A DNA stretch of 64,000 nt from Leeia speluncae (GTDB taxonomy: Bacteria; Pseudomonadota; Gammaproteobacteria; Burkholderiales; Leeiaceae), in the NCBI RefSeq assembly GCF_020564625.1, contig NZ_JAJBZT010000001.1:1-64000 (forward strand), written 5' to 3'. The notes beneath the pieces are model-generated. The model searched no databases and was not told the origin of the DNA. It was given only the letters and a program-made list of their open reading frames with translations. Below, piece by piece: positions 36,503 to 45,598 of this stretch. The translations under genes and the position numbers were made by a program. Each line of letters starts with the position of its first letter. Position 1 is the first letter of the stretch.

Positions 36503-36530
36503 AGATTGGGTGCTTTTGTTTCATTTCAAG
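36503..36530 (-). promoter_or_regulatory. Sigma-32 (heat-shock) promoter of dnaK
   Basis: On the minus strand CTTGAAA (36524-36530), a 13-base spacer and CCCAATCT (36503-36510). This matches the sigma-32 consensus CTTGAAA / CCCCATNT except for one base. Confidence 0.8.
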
Positions 36531-36561
36531 CCCCTTTTTACTACAAGGTTATTAAATTTAT

Positions 36562-37089
36562 TTATGGTGCTTTTGAAACGACAACCAATGCAGGGCGAAT
36601 AACGCGATCTGCTAGGGTATAGCCTTTTTGCATCACATCAATCACGGTGTTTGGTTCTTTGTCCGCAACAGGAACAACTGTCATTGCTTGATGCTTATGC
36701 GGATCCAGCTTCTCTCCGACCGGATTAATTTCACGAACGGCAAATTTTTCAAATGCGCCTGAAAGTTGTTTCAAGGTAAGGTCTACACCCGCCTTGATAT
36801 TTTCAATGCTGCTATTGTCTTTTAGCGCCATTTCTAATGAGTCTTTTACAGCGAGTAGTTCGCTCGCAAATTTCTCAACCGCAAATTTACGTGCTTTATC
36901 CACTTCATCTTGCGCACGACGGCGAGCATTATCACTCTCTGCTTTAGCATATAAAACGTCTTGGCGTGCTTTTTCTAGCTCTTCCAATGCGCTTGCCAAT
37001 TGGCTTTCAATGCTTGGTGTTTCTGTTGCAGTTGCTTCTGCCGTTGGTGTTTCCACCGTTTGATTCTCTTGTTGTGCGTCGTTTGACAT
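36562..37089 (-). CDS. grpE: Nucleotide exchange factor GrpE
   Basis: A 175-residue GrpE that releases ADP from DnaK. It has an acidic, low-complexity N-terminus, a long coiled coil (about 30-95), then the beta domain ending with the family segment [16 protein letters not shown]. It starts with an ideal RBS (AAGGAGG, 37094-37100) and a sigma-32 promoter. It is upstream of dnaK with a separate promoter between. Confidence 0.97.
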   Translation of the reverse strand: MSNDAQQENQTVETPTAEATATETPSIESQLASALEELEKARQDVLYAKAESDNARRRAQDEVDKARKFAVEKFASELLAVKDSLEMALKDNSSIENIKAGVDLTLKQLSGAFEKFAVREINPVGEKLDPHKHQAMTVVPVADKEPNTVIDVMQKGYTLADRVIRPALVVVSKAP

Positions 37090-37116
37090 ACAGCCTCCTT
37101 AAAAACCTTACCCTCC

Positions 37117-37144
37117 ATATGGAGATCGGATTGCTGATTTCAAG
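37117..37144 (-). promoter_or_regulatory. Sigma-32 (heat-shock) promoter of grpE
   Basis: On the minus strand CTTGAAA (37138-37144), 13 bases, then CTCCATAT (37117-37124): a full -35 match and one mismatch in the -10 against CCCCATNT. It sits just upstream of the grpE RBS. Confidence 0.82.
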
Positions 37145-37230
37145 TGGTTAGCGTGAAAATTTCGACTTGATCGATGTGAAAAAGAAAAGCCACTCTTTTT
37201 GAAGAAAAAGAATGGCGCTTTTCATTTGGC

Positions 37231-37902
37231 TTACTTGGTGGTTTTTGGGCAACTACCTTTTAATTTCCAATTGCTACCTACTTGTTGTAGTACTAAACGT
37301 ACTTTCGTTTTGTCGTAGTCGCAACTCCAGAGTATCTCGGCTTCGGAATTCGATTTCCATGAAAAAGGCCAATTTCTGGATGTGTCATTCTCTCCATAAA
37401 CAGGTTGCCCAGGAATTTCATCTGGTAAGCTCCAAAGCATTTTTCCTGTTTTAAGATCCACAATCCCTGCTGTACCATATCCTTCAATCAGATTTACCCA
37501 AAGTGCTTTATCTAAGCCTGGTGATAATTTGAATGGGCCACCTAAGGTGATCTCTTTCCCTGATTCAAAAAGTATTTTGGACTGACTTTCTTCATATAAC
37601 CAGACAGTTAGTGCATGTGCTTTAATTTCTGGCAAATAGTCTTCGTAGGCGTAAGAGATTGCATCATCTCCTTCTGATAGGTTGTTTTTATAGACCTTTT
37701 TTCCCTTACTAAGGGGAATTTCAAGCTTAGTACCATTTCGCTTAAAAGTAGACAGCCCAGCTTTTGTAAGACAAGGTTCATGTGCGTCATATTTTGCTTT
37801 GTCACATTGCTGATGAATTTTCCCCATTTGCGCAGCGTCAGGGAGGGGCGCAGCAAACACCGTGCTTGATGAGCAAACAAGTAAAGCCAATAGTTTCTTC
37901 AT
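37231..37902 (-). CDS. Secreted protein of a tandem paralogue pair (A)
   Basis: A 223-residue protein from the ATG at 37902, giving a clean signal peptide (MKKLLALLVCSSSTVFAAP); the frame runs up to 37941. I do not recognise the family. It is similar to its upstream neighbour over its whole length: a Cys pair near the N-terminus (QQCDKAKYDAHEPCLTKAG), a central region, a conserved W (KMLWSLPDE), and a late Cys pair (LWSCDYDKTKV, KGSCP). The four cysteines probably form two disulfides in the periplasm. The pair A-B is spaced by 10 bases and is likely one transcript. Confidence 0.75.
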   Translation of the reverse strand: MKKLLALLVCSSSTVFAAPLPDAAQMGKIHQQCDKAKYDAHEPCLTKAGLSTFKRNGTKLEIPLSKGKKVYKNNLSEGDDAISYAYEDYLPEIKAHALTVWLYEESQSKILFESGKEITLGGPFKLSPGLDKALWVNLIEGYGTAGIVDLKTGKMLWSLPDEIPGQPVYGENDTSRNWPFSWKSNSEAEILWSCDYDKTKVRLVLQQVGSNWKLKGSCPKTTK

Positions 37903-37912
37903 TTTTCGTTCT

Positions 37913-38572
37913 CTATCCATTACTGGCGCAAATTTTACCATCCATCATCCACTTGCCATTTTGTTTTAGGAATCGCGTATTGACGGTTTTCTCTCCCGTA
38001 CACATCCAAGTGAATTGTAAGCTACCATCTTTTAGCCATTGACCACGGTCAGTATAGGTTGGCATTTTGTTATGTAACGGAGACTGCCAAATTAATTGTA
38101 GCGTGTTTAAGTCATAGATTTTGACACTAGGATTGGCTTCAATATTGATTGAGTATCCTAATTCTTTTGTCGGGCTTAGATGAAATGAGCTGGTTTCAAT
38201 TTTCTTGCCATTGTCAGACAAGAGTACGTTATAGCTTTCTCCTGGGGTCTGTACATTGATGATGTGAAAATGATGGGAAGGGACATATTCTCTGTAACTG
38301 TAGAATGTACCATCGTCATTACTTTCGCCTTCATCTTTGAAGGTGAATGCTTTTCCGTTTGTCGTATAGACAACGAGATCATGTCCCTTATTTTTTCTCT
38401 CAAAGACATTTACGCCTTGCTTTTTCAGACACATTTCTGAATCGTTCGCTTTTTCACATGCCTTAACAATTTTATCTGCTGTTGTTTGATCCGCAGGGAA
38501 AGGGGATGTTGGCGCGGCAGAAAATGCGGTAGTGCTGAAGAGAAGAGCCGAAATAGTGAGTGTTTTTTTCAT
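37913..38572 (-). CDS. Secreted protein of a tandem paralogue pair (B)
   Basis: A 219-residue protein with a signal peptide (MKKTLTISALLFSTTAFSAA). It is a diverged duplicate of gene A: KACEKANDSEMCLKKQGVNVF aligns with the A segment around its first Cys pair, LQLIWQSPLHNKMP with KMLWSLPDEIPGQP, and FTWMCTGEKTVNTRFLKQNGKWMMDGKIC with the A C-terminus. The four cysteines are conserved. No catalytic motif is apparent; it may be a small beta-rich periplasmic protein. It is first of the pair. Confidence 0.75.
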   Translation of the reverse strand: MKKTLTISALLFSTTAFSAAPTSPFPADQTTADKIVKACEKANDSEMCLKKQGVNVFERKNKGHDLVVYTTNGKAFTFKDEGESNDDGTFYSYREYVPSHHFHIINVQTPGESYNVLLSDNGKKIETSSFHLSPTKELGYSINIEANPSVKIYDLNTLQLIWQSPLHNKMPTYTDRGQWLKDGSLQFTWMCTGEKTVNTRFLKQNGKWMMDGKICASNG

Positions 38573-38739
38573 GTTGAAATCTGTCGTACTTAATTAGAGG
38601 TTGATCAATGAAAGCTTTGCCTAGAGATGGACAAATAGAAAGCACGCTTTTTCCATCGCTAGTTGGGTAAATAATAAAATGAATAATGCATATTATATTG
38701 CATTTGTCATTTTATGACATGATCAATTTTTAGATGGTT

Positions 38740-39453
38740 TTATACGAGAGAGATATCAGTGATGATAAGTTGATCTTGTTGGTAGATCCAGCGGATATTT
38801 AAATCCATCAGATGGATGCCATACGTTTTGTTTAATTCTTGTGATTTGGCTTGATAGGCTGGGCGAGGATCGTAACCCAAGGCCGCGGTTATCACCGCGC
38901 TGAGTTGTGGCCTCGTTTCTTGATACTGGGAAAGCTGAATTGCCGCCTCTGGAGTGTATTGAATATGCGCTTGAACAGGTGGGGCATCTACATAGCCACT
39001 TTGCGCATGTGGTAGCGAGTCTGCAAACGTGATGTATGGTTTGATATCGTAGACTGGTGTGCCATCCATCAAGTCGGCTCCACTGATTGTTAGTACGACA
39101 CCATTCTGAAGGTCGATCGATTCAAGTTTGACGACGGATAATCCGATTGGATTCGGTCGATGGGTGCTTCTACTTGCGAAGACACCAACTCGCTTGTTTC
39201 CGCCCAAACGGGGAGGGCGAACCGTTGGATGCCAGCCTCGATCAGACGTTGCATGGAAACCAAAAATTAACCACAAGTGAGAAAATCCACTGAGGGACTG
39301 TACAGTTTCGGGCTGGTTAAAAGGTGGATGTAGCGTTAAGGTACTGAAGATATCTTTGGCGAGCCCTGACTGCCTTGGGATGCCAAATTTTTCTTTAAAA
39401 GGGGAGTGTACAACCCCCACTGGCGTGAGCGTCAATGAGGGTTGTTGATACAT
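38740..39453 (-). CDS. trmO: tRNA (t6A37) N6-methyltransferase TrmO
   Basis: A 237-residue TrmO/YaeB protein that uses SAM to methylate t6A37 in threonine tRNA. It has the barrel-type N-terminal domain (VGVVHSPFKEKFGIPRQSGL; ASRSTHRPNPIGLSVVKLES) and a C-terminal extension ending in NKTYGIHLMDLNIRW. Its ATG overlaps the stop of yggL by one base (TAATG), so the two are coupled. Confidence 0.93.
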   Translation of the reverse strand: MYQQPSLTLTPVGVVHSPFKEKFGIPRQSGLAKDIFSTLTLHPPFNQPETVQSLSGFSHLWLIFGFHATSDRGWHPTVRPPRLGGNKRVGVFASRSTHRPNPIGLSVVKLESIDLQNGVVLTISGADLMDGTPVYDIKPYITFADSLPHAQSGYVDAPPVQAHIQYTPEAAIQLSQYQETRPQLSAVITAALGYDPRPAYQAKSQELNKTYGIHLMDLNIRWIYQQDQLIITDISLV

Positions 39454-39806
39454 TAGGCGTACCAGGCGTCCGATAGTGCCTCAACAGATACTTCTGTTAA
39501 TTCTGAGCGTGCTTTTAACCATGCTTCTACCGCAGCACGTTGTTCTTCGCTGACAGAACCCTGTCTTGCATCTAGCATGATGTAGCCTTCTAAACGCAAA
39601 TCACCCGCTTCTGCTTCAAACCCACCGCCAAATACCAGTTGGTTGCTTTCAATGGCATTTGTTAGAAAGTCATCCAGTAAAACGGCTAGTTGCTGTTCTG
39701 TTAAGTCTTTTTGGCAGACCGTAGTGACACCAAAGCCAAACTCTTGGAATTCACCAAGGTGCAGTTTTTTACGTTGGCGGGCATTGTATTTACTTAAACG
39801 TGGCAT
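39453..39806 (-). CDS. yggL: YggL family protein (DUF469)
   Basis: A 117-residue protein of the YggL (DUF469) family with the motif RLSKYNARQRKKLHLGEFQEFGF at the start and GFEAEAGDLRLEGYIM in the middle. E. coli YggL has been reported to associate with the 50S ribosomal subunit. It is coupled to trmO, another translation-related gene. Confidence 0.88.
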   Translation of the reverse strand: MPRLSKYNARQRKKLHLGEFQEFGFGVTTVCQKDLTEQQLAVLLDDFLTNAIESNQLVFGGGFEAEAGDLRLEGYIMLDARQGSVSEEQRAAVEAWLKARSELTEVSVEALSDAWYA

Positions 39807-39866
39807 GTTTTTCTTTCAAATTCTAATGGGGAGGAAGAGGGCGGAACCCTCTTTGTATGTCGGTGC

Positions 39867-40604
39867 TTAGTTTGCTCCGCAGCACTTTTTGTATTTTTTA
39901 CCACTACCGCAAGAGCATGGATCATTTCTACCCGGTTCTACTGCTGCACGAATCGGTGTGGATGAAAGCTGGGTTGCAAGGGTGTTGGCAAGTTGGAGTT
40001 GGCCGTTTGCATCACTTCTCCAGTAACGATATAGAGAAAGTAATAATGCAGGCAATTGCGCAATACGGCGTTTGCGAGCTTTTGGAGTGAGCTCGTCTAA
40101 CTCGTCATTCCCGGCAAGCTCAACAATTGGAATCAATAGTGGTTCCAACATTTCTTCGTGCTGTTCATTGCTGAACCACGATTTTTCGCAAAGTTCTAAA
40201 CCAAGTAAAAAGCCAGATGCCCACCATTCGCCATCTTGTGGCGCATCTTCATCATCAGCCGCGCTCTCGTTCCACTCGTCAACTAACGGTAAGTATGCAT
40301 CCGCTTCATCTGCTACTGCCGAATGAATTTGTCGCGCAATATCCGCGTAATGGCGGCGAAGTAGACCAGTAATTTCAGCTTCTTCATTTGCATCTTTAAA
40401 TTGTGGCTCATCTCCTTCACCCCAAATAACTGGGATGTAAGTTTCGTGAGAAACCACTTCTGGTCCAACATTTAATGCGCAATAAAATCCATCCACTGCT
40501 TCAATCGGTAGGCAGTTTTCTGGCGTGGCATCAGATTGTAAAAAGACTTCTAGTCTTGCTAATTCTTCTTCGCTCAATAGGGAAGTATTGGTTGTATCGG
40601 TCAT
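39867..40604 (-). CDS. YecA/YgfB (UPF0149) protein with SEC-C motif
   Basis: A 245-residue protein: an all-helical UPF0149 domain (about 1-190) and a C-terminal SEC-C zinc motif ([17 protein letters not shown]). SEC-C motifs, first seen in SecA, bind zinc and often ribosomes or SecB. UPF0149 proteins with SEC-C have unknown function. Its ATG overlaps the aceK stop by 4 bases, so it is read with aceK. Confidence 0.88.
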   Translation of the reverse strand: MTDTTNTSLLSEEELARLEVFLQSDATPENCLPIEAVDGFYCALNVGPEVVSHETYIPVIWGEGDEPQFKDANEEAEITGLLRRHYADIARQIHSAVADEADAYLPLVDEWNESAADDEDAPQDGEWWASGFLLGLELCEKSWFSNEQHEEMLEPLLIPIVELAGNDELDELTPKARKRRIAQLPALLLSLYRYWRSDANGQLQLANTLATQLSSTPIRAAVEPGRNDPCSCGSGKKYKKCCGAN

Positions 40605-42367
40605 GCAGATTCCTGGTCATGCTTAAATTGTTCGCAAAAGCGTAGTTCCGTTGGGTACGGATAAAAATCGTCTAGTAAGCCATCAATGATACGTTGTTTT
40701 TTGCCCTGCCAAAATTTTGCACTTAATAAATCTCGGTGGTGCTTTAGAAAAACTTGTCGTACTTCGGCATTACCCAGCAAAAAGCGGCCAAACTCTTCTG
40801 GGAAAACATCATTTCTGGCAACTGAGAACCATGGTTCGCTGGCCATTTCCATTTCTGGATGTGGTGCTTCTGGGATTTCCCGGAAGTTACAATCCGTCAT
40901 GTATTCAATTTCATCATAGTCATAAAAAATCACTCGACCATAACGTGTGACACCAAAGTTTTTATACAGCATATCACCCGGGAAAATGTTGGCTGTTGCT
41001 AGATCTTTGATGGCGTTTCCATAGTCAATCACCGCTTCTTCACGTTGTTCGGGGGTTGAAGCCATTAAATACAGGTTGAGCGGGATCATGCGGCGCTCAA
41101 TATACACGTGTTTGATAATTAATGTATCGCCTTCTTCTTCAATGACAGAAGCTGCATGTTCTCTTAGCTCTGCTAGCAACTCAGGGTCGATCCTATCTGC
41201 TGGAAAGGCGACATCCGAAAACTCTAAGGTATCAGCCATTCGGCCAACACGATCATGCTGGCGAACTAGTTGATATTTGTACTTTACCGTTGCGCGGTCA
41301 ATTTCTTTGGGGGGCGCAAAACGATCTTTAATAATCTTAAATACAAATGGATAAGAGGGGAGGGTGAATACCAACATCACCATCCCTTTAATACCCGGCG
41401 CGATAATAAAGTTGTCGTCCGAATGACGAAGGTGCGTCATCAGATCTCGGTAAAAGCTGGTCTTCCCCTGTTTGACCAAGCCTAGCATCGTATACAGCTC
41501 GGATCTTGGTTTATTTGGCATCATGTTACGCAGGAATTGTACATAACCAGATGGCACTTCCATGTCCACCATAAAGTAGGCGCGAGAGAGCGAGAACAAA
41601 ACCGAAATCCGCCAACTGTCTAAGATGATGCAGTCTAGATAAAGTTTTCCATTCGCATCGTGTAAAACCGGGATGGCAAAAGGATATTCTTGGTTGCCAT
41701 TGATTGCTCGACCAATGATATAAGCTGCTTTGTTTCGATAAAATGCCGAATAGAGCACCTGAATTTGAAGGTTTACTTCGGCCTCTGGCCAACCATTTAG
41801 CTGTTTTTCAACGGCTTGCATGACATAGTCGACATCTCGGTCTAAATCCGCAAATGGTCTATTCCAACCAAAATCCTCAACGATTTTTTTGATGGTACTG
41901 CGCATGCCCCGTTCTTTTGGGTAATAGCTAGTATAGGTGGGAGGGACGGACTGTATGTATTCCGTGCTAATGGTTGGGCGTACAAAAATAAAATCGTTAT
42001 GGAAGTAGTTGCGGTGCAGAATTTTGCAAAAAACAGAGTTAAAAAAAGTTTCTGCTAACTCTGGTTGCTTGTGGTCAACTAGCATCCCAATAAAGAATAG
42101 TTTTGCTTGCGCCCATGTTTCATCATCTACGGCTTGGGCATTGAACTCTGCGTGTAAGCGTTCTACCGTTTCATGTACACGTTCGGTGTAAGAGGTAATC
42201 CGATCGCGGTTTACTTTTTGAGAGCCATGCCAGTCACCTGCTTCAAAACAGGTTTTTGCTCCTCGGCAGACCTCTCTGAAAATAGTGTAATGGCGATTAA
42301 AACCATCAATCAACGCGTTAGCGATGGAATGGGCAACAGAACTACGTTTGGGATCGAGTGGATTCAT
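40601..42367 (-). CDS. aceK: Isocitrate dehydrogenase kinase/phosphatase AceK
   Basis: A 588-residue AceK of usual length. The N-terminal regulatory domain is followed by an unusual protein-kinase fold; [16 protein letters not shown] is the ATP-site lysine region and [20 protein letters not shown] is the catalytic loop/metal region. AceK phosphorylates Icd on a single serine during growth on acetate and also removes it, diverting isocitrate to the glyoxylate bypass. Its substrate gene icd is 3.2 kb away. It overlaps the UPF0149 gene by 4 bases and is not linked here to aceA or aceB, as it is in E. coli. Confidence 0.97.
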   Translation of the reverse strand: MNPLDPKRSSVAHSIANALIDGFNRHYTIFREVCRGAKTCFEAGDWHGSQKVNRDRITSYTERVHETVERLHAEFNAQAVDDETWAQAKLFFIGMLVDHKQPELAETFFNSVFCKILHRNYFHNDFIFVRPTISTEYIQSVPPTYTSYYPKERGMRSTIKKIVEDFGWNRPFADLDRDVDYVMQAVEKQLNGWPEAEVNLQIQVLYSAFYRNKAAYIIGRAINGNQEYPFAIPVLHDANGKLYLDCIILDSWRISVLFSLSRAYFMVDMEVPSGYVQFLRNMMPNKPRSELYTMLGLVKQGKTSFYRDLMTHLRHSDDNFIIAPGIKGMVMLVFTLPSYPFVFKIIKDRFAPPKEIDRATVKYKYQLVRQHDRVGRMADTLEFSDVAFPADRIDPELLAELREHAASVIEEEGDTLIIKHVYIERRMIPLNLYLMASTPEQREEAVIDYGNAIKDLATANIFPGDMLYKNFGVTRYGRVIFYDYDEIEYMTDCNFREIPEAPHPEMEMASEPWFSVARNDVFPEEFGRFLLGNAEVRQVFLKHHRDLLSAKFWQGKKQRIIDGLLDDFYPYPTELRFCEQFKHDQESA

Positions 42368-42433
42368 GATGAGTGCTCACCTGAATGGCAAAAGTGTCCG
42401 GTTTGATCGAAATAGTTATTTTTTTATTGTTCA

Positions 42434-42462
42434 ATTGGCACACCACTAAATAGTGTGCCAAT
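42434..42462. repeat. Inverted repeat in the mnmA-aceK gap
   Basis: ATTGGCACAC and GTGTGCCAAT form a perfect 10-bp stem with a nine-base loop. On the minus strand no U-tract follows, so it may be a weak terminator of mnmA, an attenuator or an operator before aceK. Confidence 0.45.
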
Positions 42463-42468
42463 GAATCT

Positions 42469-43539
42469 TTACATGATAATACCACCACCCAAGCATTCTT
42501 CGCCTCGATAAAGCACGATGGATTGACCGGGTGTAACCGCCCATTGCGCATCTTCAAAATGCACAGTCATCGTTTCCCCATCAATACGAACAATTTCACA
42601 AGCGGCATCTTGTTGGCGATACCTAGTTTTGGCGGCTAGTTTTTCACCTGCTTTGGGTGGTTCGACAGTCCAAGTGAGATCCGTAGCGCTTAAGTCGTTG
42701 CTTAGCAGTAGTGGGTGATCATGTCCTTGTACAACGATTAAGGTGTTGTTTGGAATGTCTTTCTGAGCAACAAACCAAGGTGTGCCATCTCCCGTTTTAT
42801 CTCCGCCAATACCTAGTCCCTTACGTTGACCTAATGTGTAATACATTAGGCCCATATGTTCACCCACTTTGCGACCTTCCGGCGTTTTCATCGGTCCAGG
42901 GGTCTTGGGGAGGTATCGATTTAAGAACTCTCTAAATGGTCTTTCGCCGATAAAGCAGATGCCTGTACTGTCCTTTTTTGTCGCGTTCGGCAGTCCAATT
43001 TTGGCTGCAATTTCACGTACTTCTGTTTTATGCATGCCACCTAGCGGCATGAGTGCACGTCTAAGTTGATGTTGTTGAAGGCGATACAAGAAGTAGCTTT
43101 GGTCTTTGCCCGGGTCAACCCCTTTCAAAAGGCGCGAAACATTCTCTTCATGTACTACTTGTGCGTAATGACCGGTCGCAATGTAGCTCGCGCCTTGCTC
43201 AATCGCGTGATCTAAAAATGCCTTGAATTTAATTTCGGCATTACATAGCACATCAGGATTTGGTGTTCTACCTGCTTCATATTCGCGAAGAAAGTAAGAG
43301 AAAACGCGGTCTTTGTATTCTTTTGCAAAGTTAACTAGATCAATATCAATACCAACAACGTCAGATACTGCGATGGCATCTCTCGAGTCTTCTTTGATAG
43401 AGCAATACTCATCGTCATTGTCATCTTCCCAGTTTTGCATAAAGATGCCATGCACCTCATGCCCCTGAGATTTTAAAAGCCAAGCGGTAACAGAGGAATC
43501 AACCCCTCCTGACATTCCAACAACGATTTTATCTGTCAT
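42469..43539 (-). CDS. mnmA: tRNA-specific 2-thiouridylase MnmA
   Basis: A 356-residue enzyme that thiolates U34 of Lys, Glu and Gln tRNAs. The PP-loop SGGVDSS is at 10-16, and the two catalytic cysteines are C99 ([11 protein letters not shown]) and C195 ([11 protein letters not shown]). The length is typical. It works in the same modification pathway as MnmC, encoded elsewhere in this window. Confidence 0.97.
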   Translation of the reverse strand: MTDKIVVGMSGGVDSSVTAWLLKSQGHEVHGIFMQNWEDDNDDEYCSIKEDSRDAIAVSDVVGIDIDLVNFAKEYKDRVFSYFLREYEAGRTPNPDVLCNAEIKFKAFLDHAIEQGASYIATGHYAQVVHEENVSRLLKGVDPGKDQSYFLYRLQQHQLRRALMPLGGMHKTEVREIAAKIGLPNATKKDSTGICFIGERPFREFLNRYLPKTPGPMKTPEGRKVGEHMGLMYYTLGQRKGLGIGGDKTGDGTPWFVAQKDIPNNTLIVVQGHDHPLLLSNDLSATDLTWTVEPPKAGEKLAAKTRYRQQDAACEIVRIDGETMTVHFEDAQWAVTPGQSIVLYRGEECLGGGIIM

Positions 43540-43628
43540 GATATTTCTAAAAAAATAAATAATTACTATATTGCGGGGCTATCACCAATTGGGTGCTCGC
43601 TACACGCTTTTTTACAATGGAGCCTACA

Positions 43629-44267
43629 TTAATTGTTAGGAGCCTGTGCTAACGCTGCATTTTCATTTGCTTGGCTTTTAACATAAATGCCATCGCTACC
43701 CAACTCTTCAGGTAAAACGCCTGCTTGCCATGCTGCCAATGGGAAAATAGCTGCTGGTTCGCCATTATCAAAGAACCAATCATCGACAACGTAAGTTTCA
43801 CGCGTAATCGTGTCTTCAATACTCGCAGAGCGATGGTAGTTAAATAAAAGAGGGGCTCTTTCTACAAAATGCAAGATGTTGTGAAATTTTAACCAATGCA
43901 TTTTTTCCATTAACTGGAGGTAGCTGGTGTTACTTGCTGCGTGGTCATAACAATCCATTTTACCATCTAGCGTAGATTCATCCCCACCATTTCCACCTTT
44001 GTCGTTGCGGATGGGGGTTTGTTTTCCTGCAATTCCGGCTAGTTCGCCAATCGTGAGCGCAATGGCCAAGCGCTCAGTTTTAGGATTGCTGACATACTGA
44101 AATCGTCGTCCCATGCGCTCTAAATCTGCATTGCTAATGTTCACAAGCGCATGTGTTTTACAGCCATAGTTGTAGCAGATATCGACTGTTTCATCTGCTT
44201 TAGCGAGCGCTCCCCAGCCTAATAGTAGCAGGGGAAGTAAGCGCTTTATAGCTAACGCACGCGTCAT
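43629..44267 (-). CDS. Secreted protein with possible Cys-His-Asp triad
   Basis: A 212-residue protein with an N-terminal signal peptide (LLPLLLLGWGALAKA). I do not know its family. A segment MDCYDHAASNTSYL (C106), then a beta-like segment LLFNYHRSASI (H145) and YVVDDWFFDNGEPA (D162/D163) have the order and spacing of a papain/transglutaminase-like fold with a Cys-His-Asp triad. A second Cys pair at C31/C36 near the mature N-terminus may be a disulfide. Any peptidase or amidase activity is inference. It ends 2 bases after nudJ on the same strand and could be cotranscribed with it. Confidence 0.7.
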   Translation of the reverse strand: MTRALAIKRLLPLLLLGWGALAKADETVDICYNYGCKTHALVNISNADLERMGRRFQYVSNPKTERLAIALTIGELAGIAGKQTPIRNDKGGNGGDESTLDGKMDCYDHAASNTSYLQLMEKMHWLKFHNILHFVERAPLLFNYHRSASIEDTITRETYVVDDWFFDNGEPAAIFPLAAWQAGVLPEELGSDGIYVKSQANENAALAQAPNN

Positions 44268-44269
44268 GG

Positions 44270-44713
44270 TTAATCTCTAAGAATGGATAGTGGATAACGA
44301 TGCCCAGCTAAGTAATCCTCAATGCAGGTTAGCACTAAGTGACTTCTTAATTTGGATTGGTTGAGCATCACTTCTTCCTTTGTCAGCCACAACGCACGAA
44401 TAATTCCCTTGTCTAGTTGGTAGCCAGTTAGTGGTTGTTCTTCCACTGTCCCAATAAAAGCAAAGCGTAGATAGGTTAAGTCTTTTTCAGGTACAGGTAG
44501 ACGATAAATGCCACTCATCGCTTCTGGTGTAAACACATAAGCGGTTTCTTCTAATGTTTCTCTAATTGCTGCATCAATCAGCTTTTCGCCGTCTTCCAAG
44601 TGGCCTGCTGGCTGGTTGAGACGAATGCCCGCTGCTGTCTCTTCTTCCACTAGTAGAAACTTGCCCTGTCTTTCGATGACTGCTGCCACCGTGACGTTTG
44701 GTTTCCAAATCAT
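44270..44713 (-). CDS. nudJ: NUDIX hydrolase NudJ
   Basis: A 147-residue NUDIX enzyme. The NUDIX box GHLEDGEKLIDAAIRETLEETAY is intact (seen at about 37-59), and the opening KPNVTVAAVIERQGKFLLVEE with NQPAGHLE matches NudJ (RNA/nucleotide and thiamine pyrophosphate phosphatase). Its start at 44713 is at the family N-terminus. The 3' end of the rluE frame overlaps it by 140 bases in another phase. Confidence 0.9.
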   Translation of the reverse strand: MIWKPNVTVAAVIERQGKFLLVEEETAAGIRLNQPAGHLEDGEKLIDAAIRETLEETAYVFTPEAMSGIYRLPVPEKDLTYLRFAFIGTVEEQPLTGYQLDKGIIRALWLTKEEVMLNQSKLRSHLVLTCIEDYLAGHRYPLSILRD

Positions 44714-45317
44714 TCTTCTTACCTTTGTTTATCTGCGTAGGTGTTTTTTTACGTGCTGTCGCACTTTGCGGTGGCATATCTACAATTAATGCGCGTTGGT
44801 CACCCGGTAATAATCCATCTAAACGCCAGTCACCAATTTGAATACGAATTAAGCGCAGGGTAGGTAAGCCAACTTTTGCTGTCATGCGTCTAACCTGTCG
44901 ATTTTTACCTTCGTGAATGGTTAACGCTATCCAGCTATCTGGCACACTCTTACGTTCTCGAATCGGTGGATTTCTATCCCAAATTGCTGGTGGTTCTATT
45001 CTGATTGCAGTTGCCGGTTTGGTAACAAAATCGCCTAGGTCTAATCCATTTTCCAACTGTTGTAATTGTGCATCGGTTGGAATGCCTTCCACTTGTACCC
45101 AGTACGTTTTTGGCAGTTTATTCTCGGGGTCTGTAATTCGGTGATTCAGTGGACCGTTGTCTGTTAGTAGCAACAGACCTTCACTATCTGTGTCTAGCCT
45201 TCCTGCCGCATAAACGTCTGGAACTTTAATATAGTCTGCCAATGTTTGATGTTTAGGGTGAGGGCTAAATTGGCAGATCACCCCATAGGGTTTATTCAGC
45301 AGAATGAGAGCGGGCAT
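44574..45317 (-). CDS. rluE: rRNA pseudouridine synthase RluE-like, with read-through tail
   Basis: A 247-residue frame of the RsuA/RluE family (23S rRNA U2457 pseudouridine synthase). The catalytic motif GRLDTDSEG has D42, and RRMTAKVGLPTLRLIRIQIG is the family core. The family-like part stops near residue 190 (LPGDQRALIVD). The rest is a Lys/Arg/Ser-rich tail that overlaps nudJ out of phase by 140 bases. An A7 run on the coding strand (plus-strand T run 44744-44750) sits at the ARKK codons. Losing or gaining one A there would end the protein near 44729 or soon after, just before nudJ. The true end may therefore be 44729. Confidence 0.85.
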   Translation of the reverse strand: MPALILLNKPYGVICQFSPHPKHQTLADYIKVPDVYAAGRLDTDSEGLLLLTDNGPLNHRITDPENKLPKTYWVQVEGIPTDAQLQQLENGLDLGDFVTKPATAIRIEPPAIWDRNPPIRERKSVPDSWIALTIHEGKNRQVRRMTAKVGLPTLRLIRIQIGDWRLDGLLPGDQRALIVDMPPQSATARKKTPTQINKGKKNDLETKRHGGSSHRKTGQVSTSGRRDSSGHSSQPASRPLGRRRKAD

Positions 45318-45598
45318 ATCGATAGGTATCTAATAAAAAATAGTAGTTAGCATGCTATAAAAACTAGCAGCCAATCGCATTTTACCGGATAATAGATATG
45401 TTCTGCTGCTCACAACAAATGTTTCCGCTTTTGTTGTATTTAACACGAGCAGTGATAAGAACCTCCCGCACTCACGGTAAGAACATCAAAATTAAGTCAC
45501 CAGGTGTAGAGGGTAAGCCCCTTTTTGGTGGCAATACTGCCATCTACCTGGCCGAGAACGTGCAGGGAGTCCTTGACTAACCACACGATGGAGTAGGC

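Noticed and set aside
45398-45580. Plus-strand 60-codon ORF between rluE and icd
   Set aside because: There is no RBS and no family; it lies in the expected promoter region of icd.
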